Below are positions 19,939 through 30,640 of a stretch of 64,000 bases of DNA, piece after piece. A program made the position numbers and the translations under genes. Numbering within the stretch: the stretch's first letter is position 1; each line of letters starts with the position of its first letter. The notes beneath the pieces were generated by a model that saw only the letters and a program-made list of their open reading frames with translations, was not told the DNA's origin and did not search any database. This DNA comes from Areca catechu (Eukaryota > Streptophyta > Magnoliopsida > Arecales > Arecaceae), in the NCBI GenBank assembly GCA_021397845.1, contig CM038047.1:125780112-125844111 (forward strand). The letters run 5' to 3'.

Positions 19939-22331
19939 AAATTTTCTATGAAAGCTCTAAGTACCTGGGTCATAATTCTCATGAAAGTACTAGGGGCATT
20001 GGACAACCCAAAAGGCATAACAACCCATTCATAAAGACCATCCTTAGTTTTGAAAGCAGTTTTCCATTCATCCCCGGGTCTAATCCTAACCTGATGATAG
20101 CCGCTTTTGAGATCAATCTTAGAAAAAACCATTGCACCAGCCATCATATCAAGCATGTCATCTAGTCTAGGGATGGGAAACCTATACTTGATTGTAATTT
20201 TATTGATGGCACGACTGTCAACACACATCCTCCACGTGCCATCTTTCTTTGGGGTCAGTAAGGCTGGGACTGCACAAGGGCTAAGACTTTCTCTAATAAA
20301 CCCCTTCCTCAATAATTCTCCAACCTGCTTTTGCAGTTCTTCATGCTCAGATGGATTCATCCTGTAATGGGGCAAGTTGGGCAAAGTTGCTCCTGGGATT
20401 AGATCTATGGCATGCTGGATATCCCTAAGAGGTGGAAGGTGGTCTGGCAAATCCTCGGGAAAGACATCCTCAAATTCTTTTAACACAGGTTTAACTTCTT
20501 GAGGAGGCTCTGAGGGTTCCGAAGTTCTAAGCTCCTTAGCAGTCAACATCCAGATGGGTGAACCACTATGAATTTCTTGTTCTAGATCCTTAGCACTGAT
20601 TAGGTTCACTCCAGTTTTCATCTCCTTAACCTTACCAGCTCCTTTAGTTACCTTGTCCTTAGGGGGAACGGAATGGATCGTAATCTTCTTCCCATTGAAA
20701 CTAAAGACACAGGTATTGGATTTTCCTAAGAGGGTGGCATCATGATCATACAACCAAGGTCTTCCGAGAATTATACTGCTCACCCCCATGGGTAAGACAT
20801 CGCACCAAATCTTTTCGTGATAAGATTGCATTTGGATTTGGACTTGACATCTAGACTGGATGGGTATGGAGGTAGAATCTACCCAAGAAACCTTATAGGG
20901 GTTGGGATGGGGAACTGGGATTAAGCCTAACATCTTGACAGTGCTAGTAGAGATGGCATTTACACAGCTCCCACTATCTATGATGATCTTACATACCTTA
21001 TCCCCTAATTTAAGAAAAGTCTGTAGGATGTTAGTCCTACGCCAATCCTCTTGAACTAGATTCTGGGATAGGATGCATCTTACAACTCCTAATTGGTCAG
21101 ATTCATTGGGTTCCTCCTCTCCTTCATACTCCTCAACCAAATTCATTCCGGCCTCATAAACTTCTTCTTCAAATTCCTCACTGGGCTCGGAATTATCATT
21201 CTCTCCCTCTTCTATGTAAAGGGATCTCCGTGGGCACTGGCTAGCAACATGACCTACCTTATGACACTTGAAACAGGCTATGGCAGTACACTGACTAGAA
21301 ATGTGACCTGGTTTCTGACACTTAAAACAGGTGATATTTGAACTAGGGGTTCTCTGGGTGTCAGGTGCCTTACCTTTGTCCATGGGCCTAGGGGTAGAAG
21401 TACCCTGAAAAGGTTTACTAGGGATAACTTGGCTAGGTCCATTCCTTGGGATTGGGGCACTAACCCTAGAAGGTATAGGTCCTCTCTGAAATTTCTCAGT
21501 GTTCAGTGCAATCTGGTAGGCTTGGTCTAGATCAGTAACCTCTCTCAGAAATAGTTCTCTCTTGATATCTTCCCTCAGTCCAGCCCTAAATCTAGACAAA
21601 GTGACTTCGTGGGCTTCACTCACATCACATCTCATTAGGTATTCATCAAAAGTAGTTATGTAGTCTGAGACAGATCGGTTTCCTTGTTTCAGGTTTTGCC
21701 ATTGGTCTAACAGGTTTTGCTGGTATGAAATGGGTAGGTATTTATCTCTCAGTTTTTCTTTCATACCCTGCCAAGTGGTTATGGGCTCAACATTCCGTCT
21801 CCTAGTGGTTAGCTCAATGTTCCCCCAGTATAACCTAGCTTGACGCACTAATTTCATCTTGGCAAACTTGTATTTCCTCTCCTCAGACATAGCATACCAC
21901 TCAAAGTATTGATCCATCTCACCCTCCCAATCAGAATACACCTTAGGGTTCAGACTACCATCAAAAGTGGGTGCATCTAATTTGATGTTCCTGATGAACC
22001 TATCATCTCTATCTTCAGGCTCTGGGTCAGGCCTCCTATGATTAGGTTCAGGATCTCTATATAAAGGCCTTCTAGGCTCCTGATGTGGGTGAGGCTGAGG
22101 CACATTAAAATCGGGGTCAGGAGTCCAATTCCGATGTCTAGGTTCTTCAAGTACTTGGACTCGGTCCCTAAGTTGGGTAAGATCCTCATGAATTTGTGCG
22201 CTAAACTGGGCCACAGTGTTTGTCATATCCTGATTCATTTTAGCCATACTTTCAGTAAGAGTTCTGATCATGGCCTCTAAATCAGGTTGGGTTTGACCAG
22301 GTTGATATGGCACTCCGTTTCTGGTAGACAT
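19911..22331 (-). CDS. A gag-protease-RT polyprotein, N-terminal 806 codons
   Basis: The longest open frame in the window. It starts at 22331 (MSTRNGVPYQPGQTQ), about 0.9 kb inside the primer site. Order by residue: coiled gag N-terminus (about 20-60), capsid (about 125-290), two CCHC knuckles (CFKCQKPGHISSQC near 332 and CFKCHKVGHVASQC near 349), an acidic linker, an aspartic protease with IIDSGSCVNAIS near 455, then RT from about 640 (GFIRESLSPCAVPALLTPKK; DLKSGYHQVR; MPFGLSNAPSTFM). A missing base near 19945 ends it just before the YFDD box. Protease and gag look intact, so gag particles could in principle be made; RT from this frame would be inactive. Confidence 0.93.
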   Translation of the reverse strand: MSTRNGVPYQPGQTQPDLEAMIRTLTESMAKMNQDMTNTVAQFSAQIHEDLTQLRDRVQVLEEPRHRNWTPDPDFNVPQPHPHQEPRRPLYRDPEPNHRRPDPEPEDRDDRFIRNIKLDAPTFDGSLNPKVYSDWEGEMDQYFEWYAMSEERKYKFAKMKLVRQARLYWGNIELTTRRRNVEPITTWQGMKEKLRDKYLPISYQQNLLDQWQNLKQGNRSVSDYITTFDEYLMRCDVSEAHEVTLSRFRAGLREDIKRELFLREVTDLDQAYQIALNTEKFQRGPIPSRVSAPIPRNGPSQVIPSKPFQGTSTPRPMDKGKAPDTQRTPSSNITCFKCQKPGHISSQCTAIACFKCHKVGHVASQCPRRSLYIEEGENDNSEPSEEFEEEVYEAGMNLVEEYEGEEEPNESDQLGVVRCILSQNLVQEDWRRTNILQTFLKLGDKVCKIIIDSGSCVNAISTSTVKMLGLIPVPHPNPYKVSWVDSTSIPIQSRCQVQIQMQSYHEKIWCDVLPMGVSSIILGRPWLYDHDATLLGKSNTCVFSFNGKKITIHSVPPKDKVTKGAGKVKEMKTGVNLISAKDLEQEIHSGSPIWMLTAKELRTSEPSEPPQEVKPVLKEFEDVFPEDLPDHLPPLRDIQHAIDLIPGATLPNLPHYRMNPSEHEELQKQVGELLRKGFIRESLSPCAVPALLTPKKDGTWRMCVDSRAINKITIKYRFPIPRLDDMLDMMAGAMVFSKIDLKSGYHQVRIRPGDEWKTAFKTKDGLYEWVVMPFGLSNAPSTFMRIMTQVLRAFIENLWWSILMTS

Positions 22332-23216
22332 GATGATTCAAGCAAGCACACAAAATGAGACTAGACTAAATCGACTACTGGATCACTAGACCTAGAGTTC
22401 AAACTAGATGCCCAATCAGAGTGGCAAGCTAGCCTGTAGTAACTCAGGACTCAGCCAGGCAGGTGTAAGGGGAGTGTTAGGTCCCTGATCGCCAATCCTA
22501 GACACCAATCAGTGATTGGCCAGGTAGGCGGACCAGCACACAAGCCCTTCGGGACGTAGTCCCTGAACCACCGTTCTAGACACTGAGTGCTAAGCACACA
22601 CAGAATAACTCAGCAAACTGACTCAACACTAGCCTAGACCCGACCAATTGGTGTCCCTAGCCCACTAGGGCAAATTAGGTCTAACTGATTTTAAATTAGG
22701 TCTAGGTTCGAATGATTGGATGGTGGTTTTGGGCTAAGGAGAGGTAATCAACTCCTCCCCTTATCTTAGATACTCAATTGCCCTTAAGTAAATTATGAGA
22801 TGATCACTCCAAAAAAGAATTGAATTGCAGAACACAAAAAACAGAGTTGCTGTATTTTAATTCTCAGAGTTTTTACCGAAACCAATAAATCACAGAAAAA
22901 TTATGGAAAATAGGTTCAATTATACTGGTTTCAACGAAGCAAAAATCATGCAATTCGGAGTTTTATGCAGGGAGAAATAATTCAGATAACAGGGCAATTA
23001 CGGGCTGCAACTAGATTGTCTTCCCCGTTTATAATCCCTGCTACGAAGTTATAACCCAATGGATCCCCTACACGCCCTAGGAACACCCGTGGAATGGGAG
23101 GAGGAGGCTTGCGCCTCGCTTAGTTCCTAGGACCGGACGTCCTGGGGAGTCTACTTCGAGCAGACAAAATAAAAAGAGATCAATCAAAGCAAGCAAGCAA
23201 ATCAGAAACCCTAGAC
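22332..23216 (-). other. A leader (5' untranslated region)
   Basis: 885 bp between primer site and gag start. It has no ORF of note and no repeat I can see. It includes the stretch shared with B of the type CTCACTAGAGCAAATTAAGT and CTAAGGAGAGGT near 22660-22745 (B: about 43710-43805), so it is conserved between the two chromovirus families and is a candidate packaging region. Confidence 0.7.
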
Positions 23217-23230
23217 TGGCTCTGATACCA
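23217..23230 (-). other. Primer-binding site of A
   Basis: On the minus strand TGGTATCAGAGCCA, an exact match to the complement of the plant initiator tRNA-Met 3' end, four bases from the LTR. Confidence 0.95.
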
Positions 23231-23234
23231 AAAA

Positions 23235-24865
23235 TGATGCAGAACAAATAAAGGGACGCGATGCGGAAGTAAATTAAGATTAACTAATTTTTTTTGTTGT
23301 TTTTATATGTTTGTAGAAGTTGGCTTCAAATCAAAGAAAAGTTAACCTAACATTGAAAGATACTAATATGATAATTGAAAGCACAATTTTAAGGAAATTA
23401 AATTATCAGAGTAGTTCAGAAGCAACGGATCGCTGGGGGTTGAGAAACTCCCAGACCTAGGGTTTCACTCCGAGCTTTCAACAAAACAGAAATAAAGAGA
23501 AGGGAAGGTTTATCTAACCAGACAATGATCTTCACAGATTTTGGTGGAAGAACTCTCCCGAGCAGATTGTTGGATCCTCGGAGTCGGATATCTTCGTAAT
23601 GGATCCTCCAATACTGGTCCTTTGGCGGGTTGGCTTCTCCTGAACTCAAGATCTGGAAGAGAAGAAAAACAATTGATGGAATCAGAGAGTCAAGGAAAAG
23701 ATTTACCAGGTTGATGAACTTGAAGATCGAAATTGCTGAAAACTGGATTCTCCTGGATGCTGATGTGATTTTCCTTGAACTTGCTCTGGATCTGAAGTAG
23801 CCGGACTGGATCTGGATGAAGGTGGACGGCCTGGACTTGTAGAGAGAGAGAGGCCGTGGGAGATGGATGGATCTAGGGTTTGGTGGATGGAAAATAATGA
23901 AAGGTGGCTAGGGTTTTGGAATTTCAAGTGGCTAACCTAGGGTTTTGGATAAAGATGGAGATCTCTCACCTCCTCAAGGCTCCAATGGAACCCGGATTAC
24001 CCCCTCACGGAGCTCAACACTTAGAATAGTGCGGAAGAAGAGAAACCTAGGTTACTCAACACAAGAGAATAGCAAAATATTTTTTTTCTTCATTGATTTC
24101 TTAAAGTTACAAAGAGGGGTCTATTATATAGACCTAAAATTTTCTCCTAGCTTGTACAAATTCCCATGTGGGACTAAACTCTTCCAACCCCTAGATTAGG
24201 TAGAAAATCCTCTCCCTTGGCCGACCAAGAGTCCAAAAAAAATTGGGACGGCCATAAAGGAATTGTTTTGGAACTTTTTTGGCACCTCCTTTGGAGTTGG
24301 ATTTGGATTTGGAGTCCTCTTCTTCTTATGGTATTTCTTCTTTTCTTCCACTCCAAGTTAAGCTCTTTGATTTGATTTGAACTTCAATTAGGAGTAGGTT
24401 GGATGTCCTTCTTTGATTTCTTCTCCAAGAGAAGTTTTCTTCCTTCTTTGCTTAGGTAAATTAGGCAGGTGTGGGCGCCTCCTTTAATTTAGCCTCCAAT
24501 TTGTTTTTTTCTTCTTTGGATGTGGGGACCATGACACTGGGATGCCTCTATGGCGCCTCCTGGACTCTGGCGTGTGCTCGGAGTGTGGCTGGGCGTGTGG
24601 CTTGGAGTGTGGCCTCCACTTGCTTGAACCTTGAGTTGATTGGAAGAGAAATGTGGCACCATTTTGGACCAAATTGAAACCACATTGGGACTTGCACCGA
24701 GTCAACATGACTCAACAAAATTTAAATGGTGACTCAAGAAATAAATAAAATAAATAAACTGGTTGACCAGGTCAACCTTTATTACAAACCCTAATTTCTC
24801 GGCAATGTCAATCAGAGATCCAAATGGAGCTCTGAAGTCTTCTTCTGAGTCTGGTGCCCGCACCA
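23235..24865 (-). repeat. A 5' LTR
   Basis: Right LTR, 1631 bp, nearly identical to 15961-17595. Starts (minus) at 24865 and ends TTCTGCATCA at 23235. Flanked on the right by the GTTCT TSD. Confidence 0.95.
24123..24132 (-). promoter_or_regulatory. TATA-like box, A 5' LTR
   Basis: TCTATATAAT, the copy that would drive element A. Inferred from position and conservation between LTRs. Confidence 0.45.
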
Positions 24866-25511
24866 GTTCTGCTCTTCAGAAAACTAACCGTTGCAGAGTT
24901 GTCATCCATTCAAGTGTCGACACTTTAGGTCATGAGTTGATACTTAGGATCAACACTTGGAATAATGAGTCGACACTTGACCAAAAAAATATCTTCTAAA
25001 ATCTTATGTTCTGCACTAGTGAGCCGACACTTCATCTAATGAGTGGATACTTTAAGTCGACACTTGGAACCATGAGTTAACACTTGACCAAAACCCTGAA
25101 ATTAGCTCGTTCTGTCTTCTATTTGGTCTCAGGCCTTGAGTCGACACTTCACAGTTCATGAGTCAACACTTGAGTCAACACTTGGCTGACCATAAGTCGA
25201 CACTTCAACATGCCATTTGAAATTTTCTTTGCATATCAGCCCTTAGCTTTCTGTGAGTTGACCTTCAAGTGTCGAAACTTGACCTGACCAGTGCCAAAAC
25301 TTGTCCAAATTTAATATTTGAGTCTTTCAAGGCCTTCAATATATGTTCCAAGATCCATAACTTGAAATTCCATGGCTTCTTCAACTGAATGACAATCTTT
25401 TCAATCTTTCAATATTAATGAGTACCTGAATCTGATAAATACTTTTAACACATATTAGTACTCATATATACTTAAGTATTTTGTCAATCATCAAAATCAA
25501 GACGAGAGTCA
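24866..25511 (-). repeat. 5' LTR of G, part 3 (U3 start)
   Basis: The outer end of the G LTR. On the minus strand it starts near 25511 with TGACTCTCGTC and the TTTTGATGATTGACAAAAT block, comparable with the start of the solo LTR (TTTTGATGATAACCAAAC). Adding the three parts gives an LTR of about 1.5 kb. The exact start is a best estimate; ATAGT at 25512-25516 would be the TSD. Confidence 0.7.
24918..25290. repeat. Cluster of GAGTCGACACTT motifs
   Basis: About a dozen copies of GTCGACACTT or near variants (GTTGATACTT, GTCAACACTTG) in 370 bp. One, AAGTGTCGACACTT near 24921, is a perfect 14-bp palindrome. They lie in the U3 part of the G LTR. Sirevirus LTRs are known for clustered palindromic motifs; here the copies are on both strands and irregularly spaced. 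Confidence 0.8.
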
Positions 25512-25521
25512 ATAGTAGCAA

Positions 25522-25855
25522 GATGCCATCTACCACATGACTTATAGCATGGTGAATCGAGAAGCTCGGCACTCCCAGCCTTTTACACAACCTGGAGGTG
25601 GCAACGGGATGCCATCTATTGCATGACTCATAGCTTGGTACACCAATAAGTTTGGCATCGCATAGCCTCATGATTGTGCTCACAGCTCGGAGGTGGTAGT
25701 AGGATGACATCTACTGCATAACTCACAGCATGGCAAATCGAGAAGCTCGGCACCCCTAGCCTCGCTCACAACCCAGAGGTGATAGCGGGATGCCATCTAC
25801 CATGTGACCCACAACATGGTAAACCAGGAAGACTCATGCTTTATAGCCCCACTTT
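25522..25855. repeat. Tandem array, about 89-bp units
   Basis: Units begin GATGCCATCTAC (or GATGACATCTAC) at 25522, 25608, 25703 and 25788, with lengths 86, 95 and 85 bp. Each carries a GAAGCTCGGCA-type segment. It belongs to the DNA right of G, probably J or its flank. No ORF. Confidence 0.8.
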
Positions 25856-25978
25856 CGAGGTCAGGAGACACCATTAGTCTCGCCTTCGAGGTCAAGAGGC
25901 ATCTCGATCCCGCCTCTAGAGTCAGGAGACATCAGCAACCCCGCACCCTGGAGTCAGAGACCCCGAAACCTTTACTTT
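25856..25978. repeat. 31-bp tandem array, about 4 copies
   Basis: Units starting near CGAGGTCAGGAGACA at 25856, 25887 and 25918, with a fourth partial unit at 25950. Directly abuts the 89-bp array. Units diverge strongly. Confidence 0.7.
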
Positions 25979-26056
25979 GGAGCTGGGGTGTTCCAAGAGC
26001 CCCATATCGAGCTGCACTGCTCACAGCCCGGAGATGTCGATGGGAAGCTCTTGAAG

Positions 26057-27668
26057 TGGTGCGGGCACCAGACTCAGAAGAAGACTTCAGAGCTCCATCT
26101 GGATCTCTGATTAACCTTGTCCGAAGAATTAGGGTTTTTGGTTTGTAATAAGAGTTGACTAGATCAACTCAATTTAGCTTGAGTCTACATTACCTGCATT
26201 TTTATTTTGTTGAGTCATGTTGACTCAGTAGTGGACTAGGGTTTTCAACCGGGGATGTTACATTTTCTCCCAAGACCTGGCAAGTGGACACCACACTCCC
26301 AGCCACACTCCCAGTCCAGGGGGCGCCATATCCACATCCAGTAGCCTTTGGTCCCCACTCCACAGATGGCAACCTCCTTCTTTCATGCACTAGATAAAGA
26401 GAAGAGCACAAATCAAGGGGGCGGCCAAGACTTTCCCAAGTGACTCCAAGCAAAGAAGGGAAGAAGTTTTTCTTGGAAGAGAATATCAAGGGGCGCCCAT
26501 TACCTGCCAAAAACACCTAAAACAAAGATGGGAAGAGCCTTGACTTAGGGAGGAAGAAAAGGAGGAGTCCAAAAGAGTTCATCCAGGGAAGGAAGAAAAT
26601 TTTCTTGAAAAAAATCAAGCAAGGTGGCGCCATCTACCTGCCATTTATAACCCAAATCCTAATTTTTGGTATTTTGGCCAACCATATGTAAGGGATTTGC
26701 CCTAATTTGGAGATCCCCTCCTTTAGTCCCACATAGGAAAATATGAAACCCTTCTCCCTTGTAAAGCATTATAAATTACATCCCTCTTGTAAGTTGAAAA
26801 CAATCAATGAAGAAAAAAATTATTTTGCTATTCTCTTGTGTTGAGTAACCTAGGTTTCTCTTCTTCCGCACTATTCTAAGTGTTGAGCTCCGTGAGGGGG
26901 TAATCCGGGTTCCATTGGAGCCTTGAGGAGGTGAGAGATCTCCATCTTTATCCAAAACCCTAGGTTAGCCACTTAAAAATCCAAAACCCTAGCCGCCCTT
27001 CATTATTTTCAATCCATCGAACCCTAGCTCCTTCCATCTCCCACGGCCTCTCTCTCTCTACAAGTCCAGGCCATCCACCTTCATCCAGATCCAGTCCGGC
27101 TACTTCAGATCGAGAGCAAGTTCCAAGGAAAATCACATCAGCTTCCAGGAGAATCCAGTTTTCAGCAATTTCAATCTTCAAGTTCATCAACCTGGTAAAT
27201 TTTTCCTTGACTCTCTGATTCCATCAATTATTTTTCTTCTCTTCCAGATCTTGAGTTCAGGAGAAGCCAACCCGCCAAAGGACCAGTACTGGAGGATCCA
27301 TTGCGAAGAAATCTGAATCCGAGGATCCAACAATCTGCTCGGGAGAGTTCTTCCACCAAAATCTGTGAAGATTATTGTCTGGTTAGGTAAACCATCTCTT
27401 CTCTTTATTTCTGTTCTGTTGAAAGTTCGGAGCGAAACCCTAGGTCTGGGAGTTTCTCAACCCCCAGCGATCCGTTGCTTCTGAACTACTCTGATAATTT
27501 ATTTTCTTTAAAATTGTGCTTTCAATTATCATATTAGTATCTTTCAATGTTAGGTTAACTTTTCTTTGATTTGAAGCCAACTTCTACAAACATATAAAAA
27601 CAACAAAAAAAAAAAATAGTTAATCTTAATTTACTTCCGCATCGCATCCCTTTATTTGTTCTGCATCA
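26057..27668 (+). repeat. Chromovirus solo LTR, TSD TGAAG
   Basis: 1612-bp LTR in plus orientation, from TGGTGCGGGCACCAG to TTCTGCATCA. It is flanked by perfect TGAAG copies (26052-26056 and 27669-27673). Same family as A, with the subfamily shared with 1-915. TATAAAT near 26770 is in the promoter position. No internal sequence, so it is a product of LTR-LTR recombination. The flanking sequence belongs to the J layer. Confidence 0.95.
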
Positions 27669-27673
27669 TGAAG

Positions 27674-28800
27674 GCCCACCATCCGCCACTTGCACTCAAG
27701 TCCACATGACTCCAAGATTGATAGAACGGAGGCAAGATACCAGCGTAGTACTCCTAGCTAGCCTCAGGACTTCAGCATCACCCCATGTTAGCCGAAGCCC
27801 CAGGGTGGGCTCACGGTAACTATGAAAGTCTATATGTCTACCATGAAGACTCTAAGAAGAAGAAGCAAAGAAAAGCAAAAAACATAAGGCATTCTAGCCG
27901 AGGGGAAATGAAAAGTTATATTGATTGAGGCATCCTTCACATCAGAAAAGTGCTCCTGATGGCTTGGGAAGCCATACAATCGATGCAAAAAAAAAAAAGT
28001 TGAGAGAGGTACACAATGATTAATGGAAAAATAGCACTTTCATTGATCAAAAATCATTTACACAATGAAAACCCCCGATAGGCTGGGATGTTTTTAGAAT
28101 CCTAGTTACAACCTGAAGAAAGAAAGAAGGTTGCCCGACCAACGGGCAAATCCCCTATGACTTTGGACTCTACCCTCGGGGACTGGTAGGAGATGCTCCG
28201 ATCGCTTCTACCCAAGCAAGTAGGTGCCCTTCCTCAAGGACACCCTAGACCACAATGATAAGGATCCAACACCGCCTCTACTGCCTCGTCCTTGGAAATC
28301 ATTGATCTTGTGATTCCAAGGGTAGCTTCGGCTACTTCACGTTAGCCCCCCTCTGCTAGTGCCAAGGTGGCCGTGGCCCTCTCCACCATGACCATGACCC
28401 TGGCCGCCACCTCCACACCGAAGACCTTCGATCTTAAACTCATGGAGTGGCCTCAACAGCCCACTCTTTTCGCCACTGGGGCCTCTCCCCCTCTAAATCC
28501 TTCGGTTGAATTTCAAGCTCGGTGGATTTCTTCTCCCAACTGGATGCCCTCACCTTGGCAATGTCTGGTCACTCCTAAAGGACCTTCACATGGCCTCCAG
28601 TCCCTCGACTAAGAATCTAAAGTCCACTAGGCGCCCTCCCTCAGCACAGGCCGAGGGAGAGGGGTTAAAGGAGAAGGACATGAGAAGCAAGGCTTCAAGA
28701 CCTAGAGCAGGAAGGGGATTGGAAAGGAAAGAAGGGAGAAAGTGCATAGTGGAAAGTTGGTCACCTATGATTAAGAGGCCTTTACAAAGGTAGAGGAGCA
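27674..28800. other. Non-coding DNA of the J layer, unassigned
   Basis: No ORF with recognisable homology. The small frames (28367-28612 and 28506-28793) are Pro/Ser- or Lys-rich and match nothing I know. There is a 12-A run near 27989. The base composition and continuity with 28801-30640 suggest the region before or inside the LTR of the Tat-type element J. Confidence 0.4.
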
Positions 28801-29226
28801 GGTCGTTCACAATAAAGCTTGCCACCCATGTTGCCTCGTTCTACCTAAAGGTGTGTGCCTCTTCGAATCCCTAGCTAACTAGGAGATGCCACGTGCCGGC
28901 ATTAGGAGATCCCAATGCTTCGGTCTGCGGGGCAATCATCCCAATCTACATGGGGCATTTATGACCCCTTTTAAAGAGGGGTGACATGGCACCACCCCAT
29001 TGGAGTGGAGGCACAGTCTCCGGGGTGCGAGCATTTATGACATTGATGGCACAGTAGGTGCGCCCCACCATGTTAGAACGATCATTACTCCCTTCGTCCT
29101 GAGCACCATTTTATCATCCGGGCTCGAGAGTGGCGGGCATCTGATGTGGCACCTCCACTAATGTAGAGCTACTAGTGACCACACTGGCAAGAGACCGACC
29201 ACCTAGACATGGCGGCCAGATGAGGA

Positions 29227-29760
29227 GCCAAGGTGAGCCCTCATGCTAAGGTCAGCTCCTAATTGGAGTCATGCTCATGAGGTGAGCCCTCCGACTAAAA
29301 TCAGCTCCTGACCGGGGTCATGCTCAAGCTGCCAAGGCAAGCTCTTCTATCGAGGTCAGCTCCCAGTCAGAGTCATGCTCCTGAGGTGAGTCCTCTATCT
29401 GAGGTTAGCTACTAGTAGGGTCATGCTCATGCTGCCAAGGTGAGCCCTCCTGTCGAGGTTAGCTCCTAGACAGAGTCATGCTCAGGAGGTGAGTCCTCCA
29501 TCTGAGGTCAGATCCTAGCCGGGATCATGCTCATGCTACCAAGGCAAGCCTTCTTACTGAGGTCAGCTCCTAGTCAGAGTCATGGTCGTAAGGCGAGCCC
29601 TTCATCTAAGGTCAGCTCCCGATCGGAGTCATGCTCATGTTGCCAAGGCAAGCTCTCCTGCATAGGTCAGCTCCCATCGGAGTCATGCTCATGTGGTGAG
29701 CCCTTCGTCTGATGTCAGCTCCCGACTGGGTCATGCTCATGCTACCAAGGGTGGGCCTCC
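29227..29760. repeat. 103-bp tandem array, 5 units of two 52-bp halves
   Basis: The marker GCCAAGG (or ACCAAGG) occurs at 29227, 29331, 29434, 29537, 29642 and 29744, a period of 102-105 bp. Each unit has two half-units with GGTCAGCTCC and GTCATGCTC. One half carries GCCAAGG and the other GAGGTGAG, so this is a dimeric higher-order repeat. Confidence 0.9.
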
Positions 29761-30234
29761 TGAAGGGAGGTCTATCCCTATCGTATGAAAGCCAGAATTC
29801 CTACCAGCGATGATGGGGAAAATGATCAACAGGAATTCAAACTACAGCATGGAGGTCCCTATCCACCTGTAACCTCCGATAGGTGGTGCATAACCTACCA
29901 TCAATATAAGCTCTGCGACACATTGCCCACATGCTCTGCACAAGGTAAGTCCTGTTAGGCCCAAGGCCTTGGATGTGCCACCATGTCCATGACTGTATGA
30001 TCGGAGGACACTGACCCACGTAGCACAAGACACAGAGTTCCCCTAGAAGGAGGATTCTGCCAAGGCCTTAGGCCTTGCAACACATCGATGGCCCCTCCTA
30101 TAATAGAAGTACAAAAAAGGAAGGTAGGGCACCTTAAAAAAAGGACACCAGGACAAAGCCAAGGGGGGAAGAAGGAGAAAAAAAAGGTTGAAGAGGTTAG
30201 TAAGCGAGAGGGGCGGGGGGAGAGGTAAGAAAAC

Positions 30235-30244
30235 AATATAAAGC
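30235..30244 (+). promoter_or_regulatory. TATA-like box in the J LTR
   Basis: CAATATAAAG followed about 80 bases later by CT-rich sequence. Possible U3/R promoter of J. Inferred. Confidence 0.4.
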
Positions 30245-30640
30245 CCATCAATCAAGGGATCGACTGGAGAACATCCCGGCTCCCCACTCTCCATTCCTTC
30301 TTTTCTTTTGCTATTTGATAATCATCATCTTGTAACCCCCTGAGGTGAGAGAGTCCCCAAAGCTCCCTGCCTTAGAGGTTTTATTCCTCTCGATCGTCCC
30401 ACTTACTTGATGTCGAAGTGTCCTCGCCTGAATCCCCAGCCTGGGTCTCCCCTATTTTGCAAGCTAGCGAATCCAGGAGTCGATTGGGAGAGGGAAGGAC
30501 ATAGCCTCCCAATGGCGGGGGCCCGCCTAATGCATCGAAGCTATAGGCCACAATGATCTCGGTGGTAATAGGCCCCAAAAAGGACTAGGGTGAGGGAAGG
30601 GTCAGAAAATGTGCTCCTCTTTGTGAGGGGAAGGGAAACT

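Larger units (their letters stand above)
15961..24865 (-). mobile_element. Element A, complete chromovirus (Ty3/gypsy), TSD GTTCT
   Basis: 8905-bp element on the minus strand with two LTRs of 1635 and 1631 bp, perfect GTTCT TSDs (15956-15960 and 24866-24870), a tRNA-iMet primer site, a polypurine tract, and gag, protease, RT, RNase H, integrase and chromodomain in gypsy order. By eye the LTRs differ at about four substitutions and about five single-base indels, so this is by far the youngest insertion here. It lies in the LTR of G. The polyprotein frame has three single-base deletions and one stop. The chromodomain makes it a chromovirus; I do not assign the lineage. Confidence 0.95.
28801..30640 (+). 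repeat. Probable Tat-type LTR of J with leader remnant
   Basis: GC-rich, gene-free sequence with a long tandem array (29227-29760), a TATA-like CAATATAAAG (30235) and a CTTGTAACCCCCTGAGGTG segment near 30330. Long LTRs ending in a comparable stretch are usual in Tat elements. The LTR ends somewhere around 30480-30540; I see no clean primer-binding site. Only about 100 bp separate it from protease sequence, so gag has been lost. Confidence 0.5.

Noticed and set aside
23217..23230. tRNA gene
   Set aside because: Only the 3'-terminal complement of tRNA-iMet is present, at the LTR edge. These are primer-binding sites.
24866..25511. Independent satellite right of A
   Set aside because: Sequence is the outer part of the G LTR; the short motifs are irregular and the segment joins 15960 when A is removed.
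28367..28793. Small genes in the J region
   Set aside because: Short, compositionally biased frames without homology in a GC-rich non-coding stretch.
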